Below are positions 22,783 to 32,203 of a stretch of DNA of 64,000 nt, one piece after another. The stretch is from positions 744,001 to 808,000 of the forward strand of contig NZ_CP114413.1 of assembly GCF_027270315.1 (NCBI RefSeq). Direction: 5' to 3'. Below the pieces are notes generated by a model. That model searched no databases. It was not told the origin of the DNA and was given only the letters and a program-made list of their open reading frames with translations. The position numbers and the translations under genes were made by a program. How positions within the stretch are numbered: the first letter of the stretch is position 1; the number at the start of each line of letters is the position of its first letter. This DNA comes from Streptomyces cinnabarinus. GTDB lineage: Bacteria > Actinomycetota > Actinomycetes > Streptomycetales > Streptomycetaceae.

Positions 22783-23323
22783 CGGCACTGGCGGTCGCAG
22801 CGGTTGGCGTGGTCCTCGCAACCGTGAGCCTGTTGGTGTCCGGGGGTGAGGCTACGGGTTACCGCACATGGCGAGCGGACAGCGGGGCGATGGAACCGAC
22901 ATATCCCGAAGACAGCGACGTCGCGGTGGGGTCCGTGGACGGGGCCGCGTCCGGCGCGGTGACGTGGTTCTGTTCTCCGCCCGCGAGTGGGGCGCCGACA
23001 GCACCTTCATGATGCGGGTGACAGGCGTCGGCGGCGATCACGTCGTCATCGATGAGCCCGGCAGGGTGAGTATCAACAGCAAGATCTTGCGCGAGCCGTA
23101 CCTGTTCGACAGCGGCCCCTATTTCACCCCTCCCACGGAGATCACCGTCCCCCGGTCCGCAGTCGTCGGCATCGCGGTGGACCCGGCAAATGTCCCCGCC
23201 CCCAGCCACCCGTGGGTGTGGGCGGGCGTGGCAACGACCGCCGTGGGCGTAGTCGCAGCCCTCGCCGTCACCATCACCCGCCGCCATGCCGGCAGGCGCG
23301 AACGAAACACAGTGAACCCCTGA
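22776..23323 (+). pseudogene. Signal peptidase I-like (S26) pseudogene
   Basis: GTG at 22776 opens a hydrophobic anchor (AALAVAAVGVVLATVSLLV) followed by DSGAMEPTYPEDSDVAV, the S26 box. The residue before Met, which should be the catalytic Ser, is Ala. Near 22955 a one-base shift moves the sequence to another frame that reads RRGDVVLFSAREWG, then MMRVTGVGGDHVVI and a C-terminal TM segment. Both a frameshift and a lost nucleophile indicate decay. Confidence 0.75.
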
Positions 23324-23505
23324 CGTAAGCGTTGGGATCCAGAGCCCGTGACGTCCTTCCCGGTGGGCTCTCGCCCACGAGTGGCTTCGTTACGAGTGCG
23401 GCATGGTGGAATTCCTGTGCCACACGCTACGAGGAGAACTGGACAGCACTCCACTTGGTGACGTCGCCCTGCGGGGAATCGACACCGCAAACCGGCAAAA
23501 CCGCG

Positions 23506-23994
23506 TCATTCCGAAGAAATGCGAAACTCGAATTCGGGACGGTCCCACGGCACGGCGGGCGGGTTCGCGAGCGCGGTCCCGATCCGCACTGCACCCGCGC
23601 GGTGGTAGAAGCCCTCGGCGGGAAGATGCGACACGACCTTGACACGGTCGAGCCCGGCGGCACGGGCCTCGGATTGCATGTGCGCGACGAGCAGCCGTCC
23701 AATCCCCCGTCCTTGCGCTTCGTCGGCGACGAACAGCAGGTCGAGCTCCGGTGGAGCGAGGACGAGCGAGTAGAACCCCAGAACCCGGCCTCCCTGCTCG
23801 TCGGCGCCGACGGCCGCAAAGGCGCGGTGGGCCTCGATGTAATCAGGCCCGACTCGGTAGCCCGCGACTGCAGCCGCGTACTTACCCGCGTAGGCACCTG
23901 AGCCACGCACGAGCCGAGTGAGCCGTTTGGCATCCCGCGCAACGGCCCTCCGTATCGTGATCGGCTGGCTGATCGGGGAAGTGCGTGAACTCAT
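23506..23994 (-). CDS. GNAT-family N-acetyltransferase
   Basis: A 162-residue acetyltransferase. ITIRRAVARDAKRL opens the fold; the acetyl-CoA pyrophosphate loop is EAQGRGIGRLL (about 103-113); FYHRAGAV is the late beta-bulge region. Acceptor unknown. The frame remains open upstream into an IS5-type transposase remnant; I start at the ATG at 23994, where GNAT similarity begins. There is no convincing ribosome-binding site, so expression may have been altered by the insertion. Confidence 0.83.
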   Translation of the reverse strand: MSSRTSPISQPITIRRAVARDAKRLTRLVRGSGAYAGKYAAAVAGYRVGPDYIEAHRAFAAVGADEQGGRVLGFYSLVLAPPELDLLFVADEAQGRGIGRLLVAHMQSEARAAGLDRVKVVSHLPAEGFYHRAGAVRIGTALANPPAVPWDRPEFEFRISSE

Positions 23995-23999
23995 CAGGA

Positions 24000-24290
24000 G
24001 AGTATTTCGCACCGGGGCGTGCCGCCGTGCGGCGGGTCGGCGTGAGCCGAGGTCGTCGAGGACCAAACGGTGCAGCTTGGCCCACACCCTGGCACGGGTC
24101 CATTCGGTGAAGCGGCGGTGAGATGTTGCCATGTGCAGCCCGACGTCGACAGGAACACGATCGCGGCCAGCACCTCGCGGTCACCCTGCCGACGTCGGCC
24201 GCCGCCTTGAGGTCGAGTCGGGGCCTCGTGAACCACTCGCTGGAACAGCTCCCGACTCGTCTGGCACCAGCCGCTCAACGATCTCCACCA
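24000..24290 (-). mobile_element. IS5-family transposase remnant (N-terminal part, frameshifted)
   Basis: Minus-strand frames together spell the N-terminal domain of an actinobacterial IS5 transposase: ELFQRVVHEAPTRPQGGGRRR, GDREVLAAIVFLSTSGCTWQHL, then in another frame SHRRFTEWTRARVWAKLHRLVLDDLG. The DDE catalytic part is missing. It lies immediately upstream of, and in frame with, the GNAT gene. Confidence 0.75.
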
Positions 24291-24300
24291 CGGTCGGCAG

Positions 24301-24675
24301 CCTACTCCGCCAAACGAGATGGCTTGTAAGGGTGGTGGTGGATGGTCAGCGTGTCGAGACAGCTAAAGCCGGACCCCTTCAGCAGGTGGACGCTGAAGCG
24401 GTCGTCTTCGTCGATGTGATCGATGACGCTGGTAGCGCCACGGGTGTACCGCGCCTGTTGCTGGCTGGTCGCCTTCCCCGGGCCCGGTCGCCTGGGATGT
24501 CCCAGTGGCCCTCTGGGCGCTGGTAACGGAACGTTGATCGCATGTGATGGCGCGCAAGGATTGTCCCGGCCGGGTGGGCGTATGTGTTTTCTTCCTCCAA
24601 GTGATGCAGCGCGCCTGCAGAGGGCGATGCCCTCGTAGTCCCCGACGCGGACCTCCGGGTGGACGAAGCCCCTGT
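24301..24675. other. Region without a recognisable gene
   Basis: About 375 bp between the IS5 remnant and a TetR gene. Minus-strand frames are open but the translations are Pro/Arg/His-rich with no family similarity; probably relic DNA. Confidence 0.5.
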
Positions 24676-25317
24676 TCACTGGGGCGGATTCCGAGGTGCG
24701 GGGGCATCATCGAAGAGGATGTGCCGCAGTATCCGGGTGAGGTGTTCGGTGAGCTGCTCGGGTGGCATCGAGGCAAGTGGCTCGGTTCGTGCGATGTACC
24801 GGCTGAAGACCACTCCGATCATGTGTGACCCCACGAGTGCTACGCGGGTGTCCAAGTCATCGCCGAGCGCTGCCGGTGCGTTGGGGGAGAGCACGGACCG
24901 GTACGCAGCGGCACTGCGCTCCTGCATCGCGACCAGGAGGTGAGCGGCTGCACGCTCGTCGGACGCGGCACTGCGCACCAGGGTGACGAGTGGGTCGTTG
25001 ACGGCGTCGGTCTCCATCCGCTGGACGAAGGCGTGGGCGATCCGGTCGGGCAGTGTCGCCGGGTCTCCGGCAACTACCCGTTCCAGGTCGCTGTTACCGG
25101 GCACAGCCGCGAGGAAGAGCCGCTCTTTGGACTGGAACTGACGCGTGATCAGTCCGTGGGTGACACCGGCTCGGCGCGCGATTTCGCGGAGGGTCGTGCG
25201 GGCGTAACCACGCTCGGCGAAGGTGTGACGGGCCGCCTCCAGAATGGCTGCTCGGTGTCCCTCCGGGTCCCGTCGGCGCGTGCGCAGTGGCTTCTCGGAC
25301 GCTTCCTGGCCGTTCAT
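24676..25317 (-). CDS. TetR/AcrR-family repressor
   Basis: A 213-residue repressor. The helix-turn-helix is at about 22-68 (AILEAARHTFAERGYARTTLREIARRAGV, then GLITRQFQSKERLF). The ligand domain is helical and Ala-rich. GAAGGAG lies before the ATG. It diverges from the hemerythrin-SDR pair, and a perfect palindrome at 25378-25407 lies between them, the likely operator. The ligand is unknown. Confidence 0.9.
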   Translation of the reverse strand: MNGQEASEKPLRTRRRDPEGHRAAILEAARHTFAERGYARTTLREIARRAGVTHGLITRQFQSKERLFLAAVPGNSDLERVVAGDPATLPDRIAHAFVQRMETDAVNDPLVTLVRSAASDERAAAHLLVAMQERSAAAYRSVLSPNAPAALGDDLDTRVALVGSHMIGVVFSRYIARTEPLASMPPEQLTEHLTRILRHILFDDAPAPRNPPQ

Positions 25318-25377
25318 GGCGACTCCTTCATCCGATCACTGTAGTGCCGGCCACCGGGGTCCTCGCTGACCGCTGGT

Positions 25378-25407
25378 ACCCTTAATATCCAAGTGGATAT
25401 TAAGGGT
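25378..25407. promoter_or_regulatory. Perfect AT-rich palindrome, probable TetR operator
   Basis: ACCCTTAATATCCA (25378-25391), spacer AG, and TGGATATTAAGGGT (25394-25407): two perfect 14-bp arms in otherwise GC-rich DNA, 20 bp before the hemerythrin start. It would overlap the promoter of the operon, so the TetR protein probably represses hemerythrin-SDR. Confidence 0.8.
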
Positions 25408-25427
25408 CATTGAGATTGGAGCCTGCT

Positions 25428-26081
25428 GTGAGCACGAATCCGCCGGAGTCCGCGGGGATCGTCGAGACGCGGCTGCTGCACAAGATGCACCGGGCCGCGA
25501 CGTCCCTGCTGGCCGACGCCGCACAGCGCGACAACGCCCCGTCGGCCGCACTGGCCGAACTGCGTGACTTCCTGGTGGCGGCGCTGCGGCACCACCACGA
25601 AAGCGAAGACGATGTGCTCTGGCCGCAGTTGATCGCCGCCGACCCGGTGGCCGGCGCCGCGCTGAGCGAACTCAGCACAGAACACGATGCGCTTGACGCG
25701 GCATTGGACGCGCTCGCCGTCGCTCCCGTGCAGGACGATGCGGACCGGGCAGCGGTGGCCGCCGCGGCAGCCAGTGTGCGCGACCTGGTGCACCAGCACC
25801 TTGAGCACGAGGAACCGGTGCTGTTTCCCGCGTTGGCAGCGCATATGTCAGATGAAGCCTGGGCCGAATTCTCCCGCGCGGTGATCGCCTCGGCCCCGCC
25901 CGTAGGGACCCACCTCAACCTTGGCTTCTTCGAACAGGTGGGCACTCCCACCGAGCTCGCCCTGGTCACAGCGAACCTGCCTCAAGCCGTTCTTCCCATC
26001 GTGCCGGCCATGCGTGAGCAGGCCAAAGCCACCCTGAACAGCCTTCACACAACCGACAACGTAAGGACGGTCATCGCGTGA
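25428..26081 (+). CDS. Hemerythrin HHE-domain protein
   Basis: A 217-residue four-helix protein. Iron ligands are visible: LRHHHESEDDVLWP (about 51-64), STEHDALD (about 85-92) and HLEHEEPVLFP (about 124-134), giving the H-HxxxE-HxxxE pattern of di-iron O2/NO/redox sensors. GTG at 25428 has GGAG 8-9 bp upstream. The stop overlaps the next start in GTGA, so the two proteins are translationally coupled. Regulated by the divergent TetR. Confidence 0.88.
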   Translation: MSTNPPESAGIVETRLLHKMHRAATSLLADAAQRDNAPSAALAELRDFLVAALRHHHESEDDVLWPQLIAADPVAGAALSELSTEHDALDAALDALAVAPVQDDADRAAVAAAAASVRDLVHQHLEHEEPVLFPALAAHMSDEAWAEFSRAVIASAPPVGTHLNLGFFEQVGTPTELALVTANLPQAVLPIVPAMREQAKATLNSLHTTDNVRTVIA

Positions 26082-26764
26082 CCAGCACACTCATCGTCGG
26101 CGGCAGCGGCGGCCTGGGCGGAGTGATCGCCCAGTACTTCGCGGACCGCGGTGACGACGTCATCATCACCAGCAGGGACAAGGCACGGGCCGAGACCATT
26201 GCCGCCGGGATCGGCGTCGGCGTCCGGGGGCTTGCCCTCGACCTTGCCCAACCCGAAACGATCAGCGCCTCGTTGGCCGACGTGGCCGAGGTCGACAATC
26301 TTGTCATCACCGCGGTCGGGCAGGCCGCGAACACCCTGGCGCAGTTCAACATCACTGATGCCGTGACGGCCGTGACCATGAAGCTCGTCGGCTACGCCGA
26401 GACCGTCCGTGTGCTGCGCGACAGGTTGAGCCCAGGCGCTTCCGTCGTTCTTTTCGGCGGGCTCGCCAAGGAACGCCCGTATCCAGGCTCGACCGTCGTC
26501 ACCACCTTCAACGCCGGAATCACCGGCCTGGTGAAGACCCTCGCGGTGGAGATGGCTCCGCACCGCGTCAACGCCCTGCATCCGGGCCTGATCGGCGACA
26601 GCCCCAAATGGCGCGACGTTCCCAACCCACCGCATTCGGCCCAGACACCGATCGGACGACTGGTGACGATGGCCGAGATCGCCGACGCCACCGATTTCCT
26701 GCTCCGCAACACCGGCATCAACGCCCACGACCTGTACATCGACGGCGGCCTGCTGGCCACCTGA
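26078..26764 (+). CDS. Short-chain dehydrogenase-like protein without the Tyr-Lys catalytic pair
   Basis: A 228-residue Rossmann protein. LIVGGSGGLGGVIAQYFADRG (about 5-25) is the dinucleotide loop, DLAQPE marks strand 4, and the end AHDLYIDGGLLAT is typical of SDRs. Where SDRs have YxxxK, this reads STVVTTFNAGITGLVK, without Tyr or the spaced Lys; the NAG motif is also lost (ITAVGQ). It may bind NAD(P)H without ordinary reductase chemistry. Start GTG overlaps the hemerythrin stop. Confidence 0.85.
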   Translation: MTSTLIVGGSGGLGGVIAQYFADRGDDVIITSRDKARAETIAAGIGVGVRGLALDLAQPETISASLADVAEVDNLVITAVGQAANTLAQFNITDAVTAVTMKLVGYAETVRVLRDRLSPGASVVLFGGLAKERPYPGSTVVTTFNAGITGLVKTLAVEMAPHRVNALHPGLIGDSPKWRDVPNPPHSAQTPIGRLVTMAEIADATDFLLRNTGINAHDLYIDGGLLAT

Positions 26765-26908
26765 CCCACAACACCATTGGCAACTGAGCTTGATCCTGTC
26801 GGGGATCTTGGAGTTTCGCAGTGCGGCAGCATGGTCAACGGGCGTGCTCGGGTAGTTCCGACGAGCGATGCAGTTGTCGCGGTGCCCATTGTCCCTGCGC
26901 CCGCGTTC

Positions 26909-28518
26909 CGATGAGCATGTCCCGCCTCTGACCGTGCAGGTCGCGCGGGCGAGTAACCCGGGTGGCACGACGGCGATATGGGTGCGCGACCGGCTGGATG
27001 GACTGTGTGCGACAAGGACTTCGCCGACGGGTACCCGTGTGATGGGCGTCCGGGTCTCTCGCCTGCTCAACTGGCACCGTCTGTGTCCTGCAGTTCCTGC
27101 TCAGTCTGTCGGACCGGCAGGCCGCCGAGGCGGTCCGCTGCCGCATCGAATTCAAGCACGCCATGGCCATGCTGGACGACCCCGGCTTCCACCACGTGCT
27201 GGCCGACGTCCGAGACGATCTCACCGAAGGCGACCGCGCCGACTGCCTCCCCGACCTCGTACTGGGCCGCCTCAAGGAGGCGGCCCAGTACGGGAACGCA
27301 CCACGCAGCGCACAGACTCCACGCATGTCCTGGCCGCGGCGGGATCTGACCTGCTGGAGGAACTGGTCGACGCGGACTGGGGGCGCCGCTACGGCCGACC
27401 GGTCCGCCGGGGCAAGAACCCCACCAAGCCCAAGACCAGGCCCCCTTGACACCGGAAACGACGCCGTCCGGCTCCTGGAACACCTCTACCGGCGCGGGGC
27501 AGACCACACGTCCGGCCCTCGCATCCAGGCCCTGCGGCAGATCATGGTGCAGAACTACCCCCGCAACGCCGCAGGGCACCTGCGCTGGCGCACCGCCGAG
27601 ACTGAAGGCGGGCCTGGGCTGCCGTCCTCGTCCTGGGCGATCGTCCCTCCCTACGACCCCTCGGCCCGCTACGCACGGCACGGACACATCATCAGCTGGA
27701 AGGGATTCGCCGCTCATCTGACCGAGACCTGCGCTCCTGACGGCCCTGACGTGATCACGGACGTGGCCACCACCGCGGCCACCACCCACGACAGCCAGGT
27801 CCTGCCCGGCATCCACGCCCGCCTGTCACGCCGCGGGCTCCTGCCCGCCGAGCACTTGGTCGACGCCGGCTACACCACCCTGCCCCACCTGGAACAAGCC
27901 ACCCGTGAACACCGGGTCACCGTCTCAGGGCCACTGCGAAGCAACCCCACCCGCCAACAACGCCACAACGAGGGCTTCGCCCGGGACGACTTCCACATCG
28001 AACACGACCGGCAGCAGCTCACCTGCCTCCAGGGCCAGGTCAGCCAGAGTTGGCACGGCCCTTACCCGACCTCCTCACTCACCGCAGCCCCGCTGATCGC
28101 GGCCAGGTTCGCCAAGAGTCAGTGTCGGCCCTGCCCGGCCCGCACACAGTGCACCACCTCCCGCGAAAGCACCCGCACCGTGGGCTTTCCTCCACGAGAA
28201 CTCCGCGACCTGGAAGTCCGTCTCCGCGCCGAGCAACAGACGCCTGAGTGGAGGACCCGCTACGCGGTTCGCTCCGGAGTGGAGGGGACCGTCAACGAGT
28301 TCGCCGTTGGACACGGCATGCGACGCTGCCGCTACCGAGGCCAGAGAAGGGCCCACATCCAGCACGTCCTGACGGCAAGATCCGTCAACATCGAGCGCCT
28401 CAGCGCACTGCCACCGACCCAAGAAGCACCCACGGCCCGTCGGCCGACTGCCTTCCAGAACTACCTCGACCAGCGCGAGATAACCCGACCGAAGTCCTGG
28501 CGAACCCCGGGAACCTGA
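26909..28518 (+). mobile_element. IS1182-family transposase, multiply frameshifted
   Basis: Pieces in several frames reconstruct an IS1182 transposase: RVARASNPGG / DKDFADGYPCDGRPGLSPAQ / SLSDRQAAEAVRCRIEFKHAMA / DDPGFHHVLADVRDDLTEGDRAD, then RTTQRTDSTHVLAAA, then a long intact piece from 27443 to 28518 with HGHIISWKGF, VDAGYTTLPHLE, the Cys cluster CRPCPARTQC and the end HGMRRCRYRGQ. At least three frameshifts in the first third make it non-functional. No clear terminal inverted repeats were found. Confidence 0.83.
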
Positions 28519-28598
28519 CCTAGGCACCTCCAAGATCCCTGACGGAGTCAAGCTTACGAGTGGGTGCAAGATAGCGGGTGAGGCGTGTTCTGCCCGAT

Positions 28599-29546
28599 CT
28601 ACCTGCCTGGTGAGGCATGGTCCTGACCATCGTGGTCTCGTCGCGCCGGCCAGTGGAGAAGGAACCGCGGGTCTCGGTCGGGGCCCGGCGTTGGAGTCGT
28701 TGGCTGGACGCCGTCACCGCGTCGGGATAGCGGCCCCATATCGATGCGCCGCAGTGTGACTGTGTCGGTTGCCGAGGAGGGTGGCGTGCTCCTGCCATCA
28801 TTGACGGAGGGCAATGTGGCCATGTCGGCTTGCATGGACGGCGCCAGGTCCGGGACCGGATTGACCGGCGGCGGCTGTTGCCGCATGCCTGCGAACGGAT
28901 TGCGCCAGAACTGCGAACGCGGAGTTCGCCAGCTGTAACGCAGCGCGAGGAGCCGCAGCCCGAAGGCGAACATTGAGGCACCGATGGCGGTACCAACGTT
29001 CAGCAGCGCCGAGTTGTACAGCATGGCGACCGAGGTCGCGCCGACGAACGCGGGCAGTGCGTACAGATCACGGTTCCAGCGGAGCAGCGCCGGCTGTTCG
29101 AGAGCGAGGAGATACGCGAGGACGCCGCCACCGACGGCGCTGGCACTGCCGAGCGTGACGGCGGCGGGACTGTTGAGGCCGTGGGAGAGCGCCTTGATCG
29201 TGCCGGTGACGCTGAAGAGTCCCAGCGCCGCCGCGTCGGAGATGTCGAATGGCTTGCCCTCGTACACTTTTTCGTCATGGCGGAGCCGGTAGCCAAAGTA
29301 AACGATCAGCGCAGCGACGCAGGGCGTGAAGAAGTAGCCGAGGTCGGTGAAAGCGACCGGGGTGATCCCGAGCACCAGGTCACGGAAAAGACCGCCGCCA
29401 AGGCCCGCCGCCTCACTGAGGATGACCGTCCCGAAGATATCGAAGTCCTTGCGTACCGCGAGGAACGCCCCTGAGAGAGCGAAGGCGAAGATACCTATCA
29501 GATCCATCACGTACTGGACAGCACCGCTCAGTTCCTCGATCGGCAT
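28599..29546 (-). CDS. TRIC-family (YadS/UPF0126) trimeric cation channel
   Basis: A 315-residue membrane protein. Two repeated UPF0126 units span about 10-95 and 98-180: FALSGAFLAVRKDFDIFG, GLGGGLFRDLVLG, then SAVGGGVLAYLLALEQPALLR. The GGG-kink motifs line the ion path of bacterial TRIC channels, seven TM helices in all. A polar tail of about 110 residues (after 205) with Pro/Arg-rich sequence is not part of the family and may be an extension. GGGAGA precedes the ATG. Confidence 0.87.
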   Translation of the reverse strand: MPIEELSGAVQYVMDLIGIFAFALSGAFLAVRKDFDIFGTVILSEAAGLGGGLFRDLVLGITPVAFTDLGYFFTPCVAALIVYFGYRLRHDEKVYEGKPFDISDAAALGLFSVTGTIKALSHGLNSPAAVTLGSASAVGGGVLAYLLALEQPALLRWNRDLYALPAFVGATSVAMLYNSALLNVGTAIGASMFAFGLRLLALRYSWRTPRSQFWRNPFAGMRQQPPPVNPVPDLAPSMQADMATLPSVNDGRSTPPSSATDTVTLRRIDMGPLSRRGDGVQPTTPTPGPDRDPRFLLHWPARRDHDGQDHASPGR

Positions 29547-29956
29547 AGGCCAGGTCTCCCTGAAGGCTGGTAAGCGTGCGAACCGTTGAAGGCCGCGACG
29601 TCTTGAACTGCTCCGGCGAAGAGGGCGTGGGGACGGCATACGCCCGACCACTATTCTCACGTTGTGGTACGTGCAATGGCTGCACCCATTGCGCTCTAGT
29701 CAAAGGCCCGCGTCACGGCGTCCGGGCGCGGCTCCCGGCAAGCCGTCAGGCCACTACAACGACGGCGAGTGATGAGCTGGGAGCAACTGACCATGGCTAT
29801 CGCGCTGGCGAGTTGATCACGGGAGCCGCGTGGCCTAGGAGCGGTTCATAGCGGCGGCAGGTGCTCGCGGGCGGGTGCCGGACGCAGTCGGCCAACCTCA
29901 GCCGCAGGGGACGCCGGCACGTGCGCGGCGTCCTCCTACAGCAGTACCTACCTGGG
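29547..29956. other. Intergenic region, no gene seen
   Basis: About 410 bp between two minus-strand genes. It holds the TRIC gene promoter and a terminator hairpin (29909-29933). A run near 29771-29860 resembles eroded coding sequence but could not be assigned. Confidence 0.5.
29909..29933 (-). terminator. Hairpin downstream of the flavin monooxygenase
   Basis: GGACGCCG and CGGCGTCC pair across a 9-nt loop, 23 bp past the stop of the monooxygenase gene; no T-tract follows, as usual in Streptomyces. Confidence 0.6.
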
Positions 29957-31369
29957 TCATTCGGCGGTGACTGCTGCAAGCAACTCGCGGCGCACTGGGC
30001 CGGGATAGTGATAACGAGAAGCCCCGGCGCTCAATTCGGCTATCCGCTCTTTGAGACCGGGCCTTGCCAACACCTCCGGGCCCGCGAGGAGGCCGGTCAC
30101 GTCGGCGACGGCACGCAGGACATCGGGGTCCTTCGCGCGTGCCGCTTCGAGTCCTACGCGCTTCTGCCAGAACGGATCGTCCGTCGTGTAGCGCTGGCCC
30201 ATCATCTCGTGATCCACCTCGGCCAGGCGGTGCCGGTCCCAGTCGTCAAAACCATGCCAGAGTGGCAGCAGGTGACGCTCTGTCGCGGCGGCGAACGTCA
30301 TTGAAAATGCAGTGGCGTCCTTCGTGTCAACAAGGCGCATCGTGTCCCGGAGCAGTGCAGCGTGCCGGAACGCCGTGGTCATGCCGGCGCCGAAGAACGG
30401 GTTGGTGGAGGCCCATGCGTCTCCCACTGCCACGATCCCGGTGACCACAGGCGCTCCAGCTACGACGAGGCGACGGTGCGCGCTGCGTAGACCACCGGTG
30501 GCGATCACACCCGTGACAGGCTTCCCTTCAGCCCAATGTGCTTCGGTTGGGTAGAGCTGTATCGCTCGGTGCCAGGCATCGCGGTTGCTCAGACCCCGGA
30601 GCTCCTGATCACGGTCGGACGTCACGAACGTCACCGACCAGGTTCCGGAGTCACCGGGCAGGACAAGGATGCTGACGCTGTCGTGCTGAAACCCCGCCCA
30701 TGGCGGCAGTCGGGAGGCTAGGTTTTCGGAACGGAAGAACCGCGTGTAGTAGCGGAAACCCGCCTCCGCCCGCTGCTCGTACGGTGCGAGTCCCACATCC
30801 CTGAGCATTGCTGCCCCGCTCGCACCCCGGCCTGAGGCGTCAATGACCAATTCGGCGTTGATCTCCTCGCCCCCCTCACAGGCTACCCCTGTGACCCGCG
30901 AGCATTGGCCTGCGCGGGGCTCCTTTGTACTCAGCCGGTTGACCTGGAGGCCACGTCGCACGGTAATTCCGGGGTGTCCCTCCGCCACGGCAAACAAGGA
31001 GGCCTCAAGTACAGGACGCCGTACGGCCACTGTCTCGAACCGGCCGTCATCCTCGCGCGGGCCGTCTATCGCCCCGACATGCCATGCTCCTGCGATGAGG
31101 TTGTGACTGACGGCGCCCACGTCGAGCATGCGGTCCACCGACTCGGGAGACTCCTTGGCCAGTAGGTGAAATCCTCCTGGCAATAGGAGGTGCGCCTGTG
31201 AAAACTGACGCACGCCGGGGCGCTTCCAACCGGCATACAGGTCGTCTCCGCCGCCCTTGGGAGGTGGTGGATCGCGGTCGACGAGGGTGACCTGCCTGCC
31301 TTCTGCCGCTAACAAGATTGCAGTCATCAACCCTGCCGGGCCGCTGCCCAGGATCAATGCGTCCGACAC
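29957..31369 (-). CDS. FAD-dependent monooxygenase/epoxidase (group A flavoprotein)
   Basis: A 470-residue flavoprotein. ALILGSGPAGLMTAILLAAEGRQVTLVDR-type dinucleotide fold occupies 4-32, the NAD(P)H/FAD DG-like motif is near 175-185 (LVIDASGRG), and GIVAVGDAWASTNPFFGAGM (about 319-338) is the second FAD motif. Such enzymes hydroxylate or epoxidise hydrophobic metabolites. GTG start. It lies 87 bp after an epoxide-hydrolase-like gene, suggesting a two-step oxidation and hydrolysis. Confidence 0.87.
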   Translation of the reverse strand: MSDALILGSGPAGLMTAILLAAEGRQVTLVDRDPPPPKGGGDDLYAGWKRPGVRQFSQAHLLLPGGFHLLAKESPESVDRMLDVGAVSHNLIAGAWHVGAIDGPREDDGRFETVAVRRPVLEASLFAVAEGHPGITVRRGLQVNRLSTKEPRAGQCSRVTGVACEGGEEINAELVIDASGRGASGAAMLRDVGLAPYEQRAEAGFRYYTRFFRSENLASRLPPWAGFQHDSVSILVLPGDSGTWSVTFVTSDRDQELRGLSNRDAWHRAIQLYPTEAHWAEGKPVTGVIATGGLRSAHRRLVVAGAPVVTGIVAVGDAWASTNPFFGAGMTTAFRHAALLRDTMRLVDTKDATAFSMTFAAATERHLLPLWHGFDDWDRHRLAEVDHEMMGQRYTTDDPFWQKRVGLEAARAKDPDVLRAVADVTGLLAGPEVLARPGLKERIAELSAGASRYHYPGPVRRELLAAVTAE

Positions 31370-31456
31370 GGCTGCGTTTATCCCTTCTGTGTCCGATCAA
31401 GTTCGGCGGTACCACACGCCAGAGCTGGTTCGGCGCTACTGGGCGCCGAGCCGTAC

Positions 31457-32203
31457 TCACGAGTCCATGCCCACCGTCTTCCAGAACCGCAGCAAGGCAG
31501 CGGCACTCTCTTCGGGAGCGCTCAGCATCCACCAGTGACTTTGGCCCGGCAGGCATTCCACATGCGCTCCGAGACGCTCAGCAACCTTCTGGGAGTTGAT
31601 CTGGTCGTCGTAGGGGTCGCTCAGGGGCTGGATCACTAGGCCAGGGGCTGCTGTCCGAGTCAGGTCTGCGCCCCAATGAGCGTATGGGTTGGGCGTCGCG
31701 GAGCGGTAAAGGTCCAGGATGCAGCCAGCCATATGGGCATCGAATTGTGCACCCATGCCCGAGGCGTCCTCGGCGGGAACACCTGCGGCCGTAAGCGCGG
31801 CAGTGGCGACGGTTGTATTCCCCCGCATGGTCTGCGCCCACTGTTCTCCTGCCCCCGAGGTCTGCCATCGTTGGGCCGGATCGTGCCAGACATAGTCGGG
31901 GTGAAGGATGGACGCGACGTCCATCGCCCAGCTTCGCAGCGGCAGGAAGTCCAGCATGGCGACGCGTGCCACAAGAAGTGCGCCCCAGTCGTGCCCCACC
32001 AGGTCGACAGGTCCTGAGATGCCCCTCAACTCGCCTGACAGCCAGCGGACGTAGTCGTCCATCGTCGCACCGAACCCGGCTGGCCGGGGTGTCGAAAAAC
32101 CTGGCAGGTTCAGGGCGAGAGATTCAGCTTTGAGGTGGCGCCGGAGTGGATCCCAAAGGCGCCCGGTCTCGGGTACTCCGTGAACGAAAACAACGGTCAT
32201 CAT
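31457..32203 (-). CDS. Alpha/beta-hydrolase, epoxide hydrolase/haloalkane dehalogenase type
   Basis: A 248-residue hydrolase. VVFVHGVPETGRLWDPL is the HG oxyanion loop; the nucleophile is Asp in VGHDWGALL, which distinguishes epoxide hydrolases and dehalogenases from Ser esterases; the base His is in GQSHWWML. Two adjacent ATGs start it, with only GGGAAA upstream. It precedes the flavin monooxygenase on the same strand. An epoxide made by that enzyme would be a logical substrate; this is inference. Confidence 0.86.
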   Translation of the reverse strand: MMTVVFVHGVPETGRLWDPLRRHLKAESLALNLPGFSTPRPAGFGATMDDYVRWLSGELRGISGPVDLVGHDWGALLVARVAMLDFLPLRSWAMDVASILHPDYVWHDPAQRWQTSGAGEQWAQTMRGNTTVATAALTAAGVPAEDASGMGAQFDAHMAGCILDLYRSATPNPYAHWGADLTRTAAPGLVIQPLSDPYDDQINSQKVAERLGAHVECLPGQSHWWMLSAPEESAAALLRFWKTVGMDS

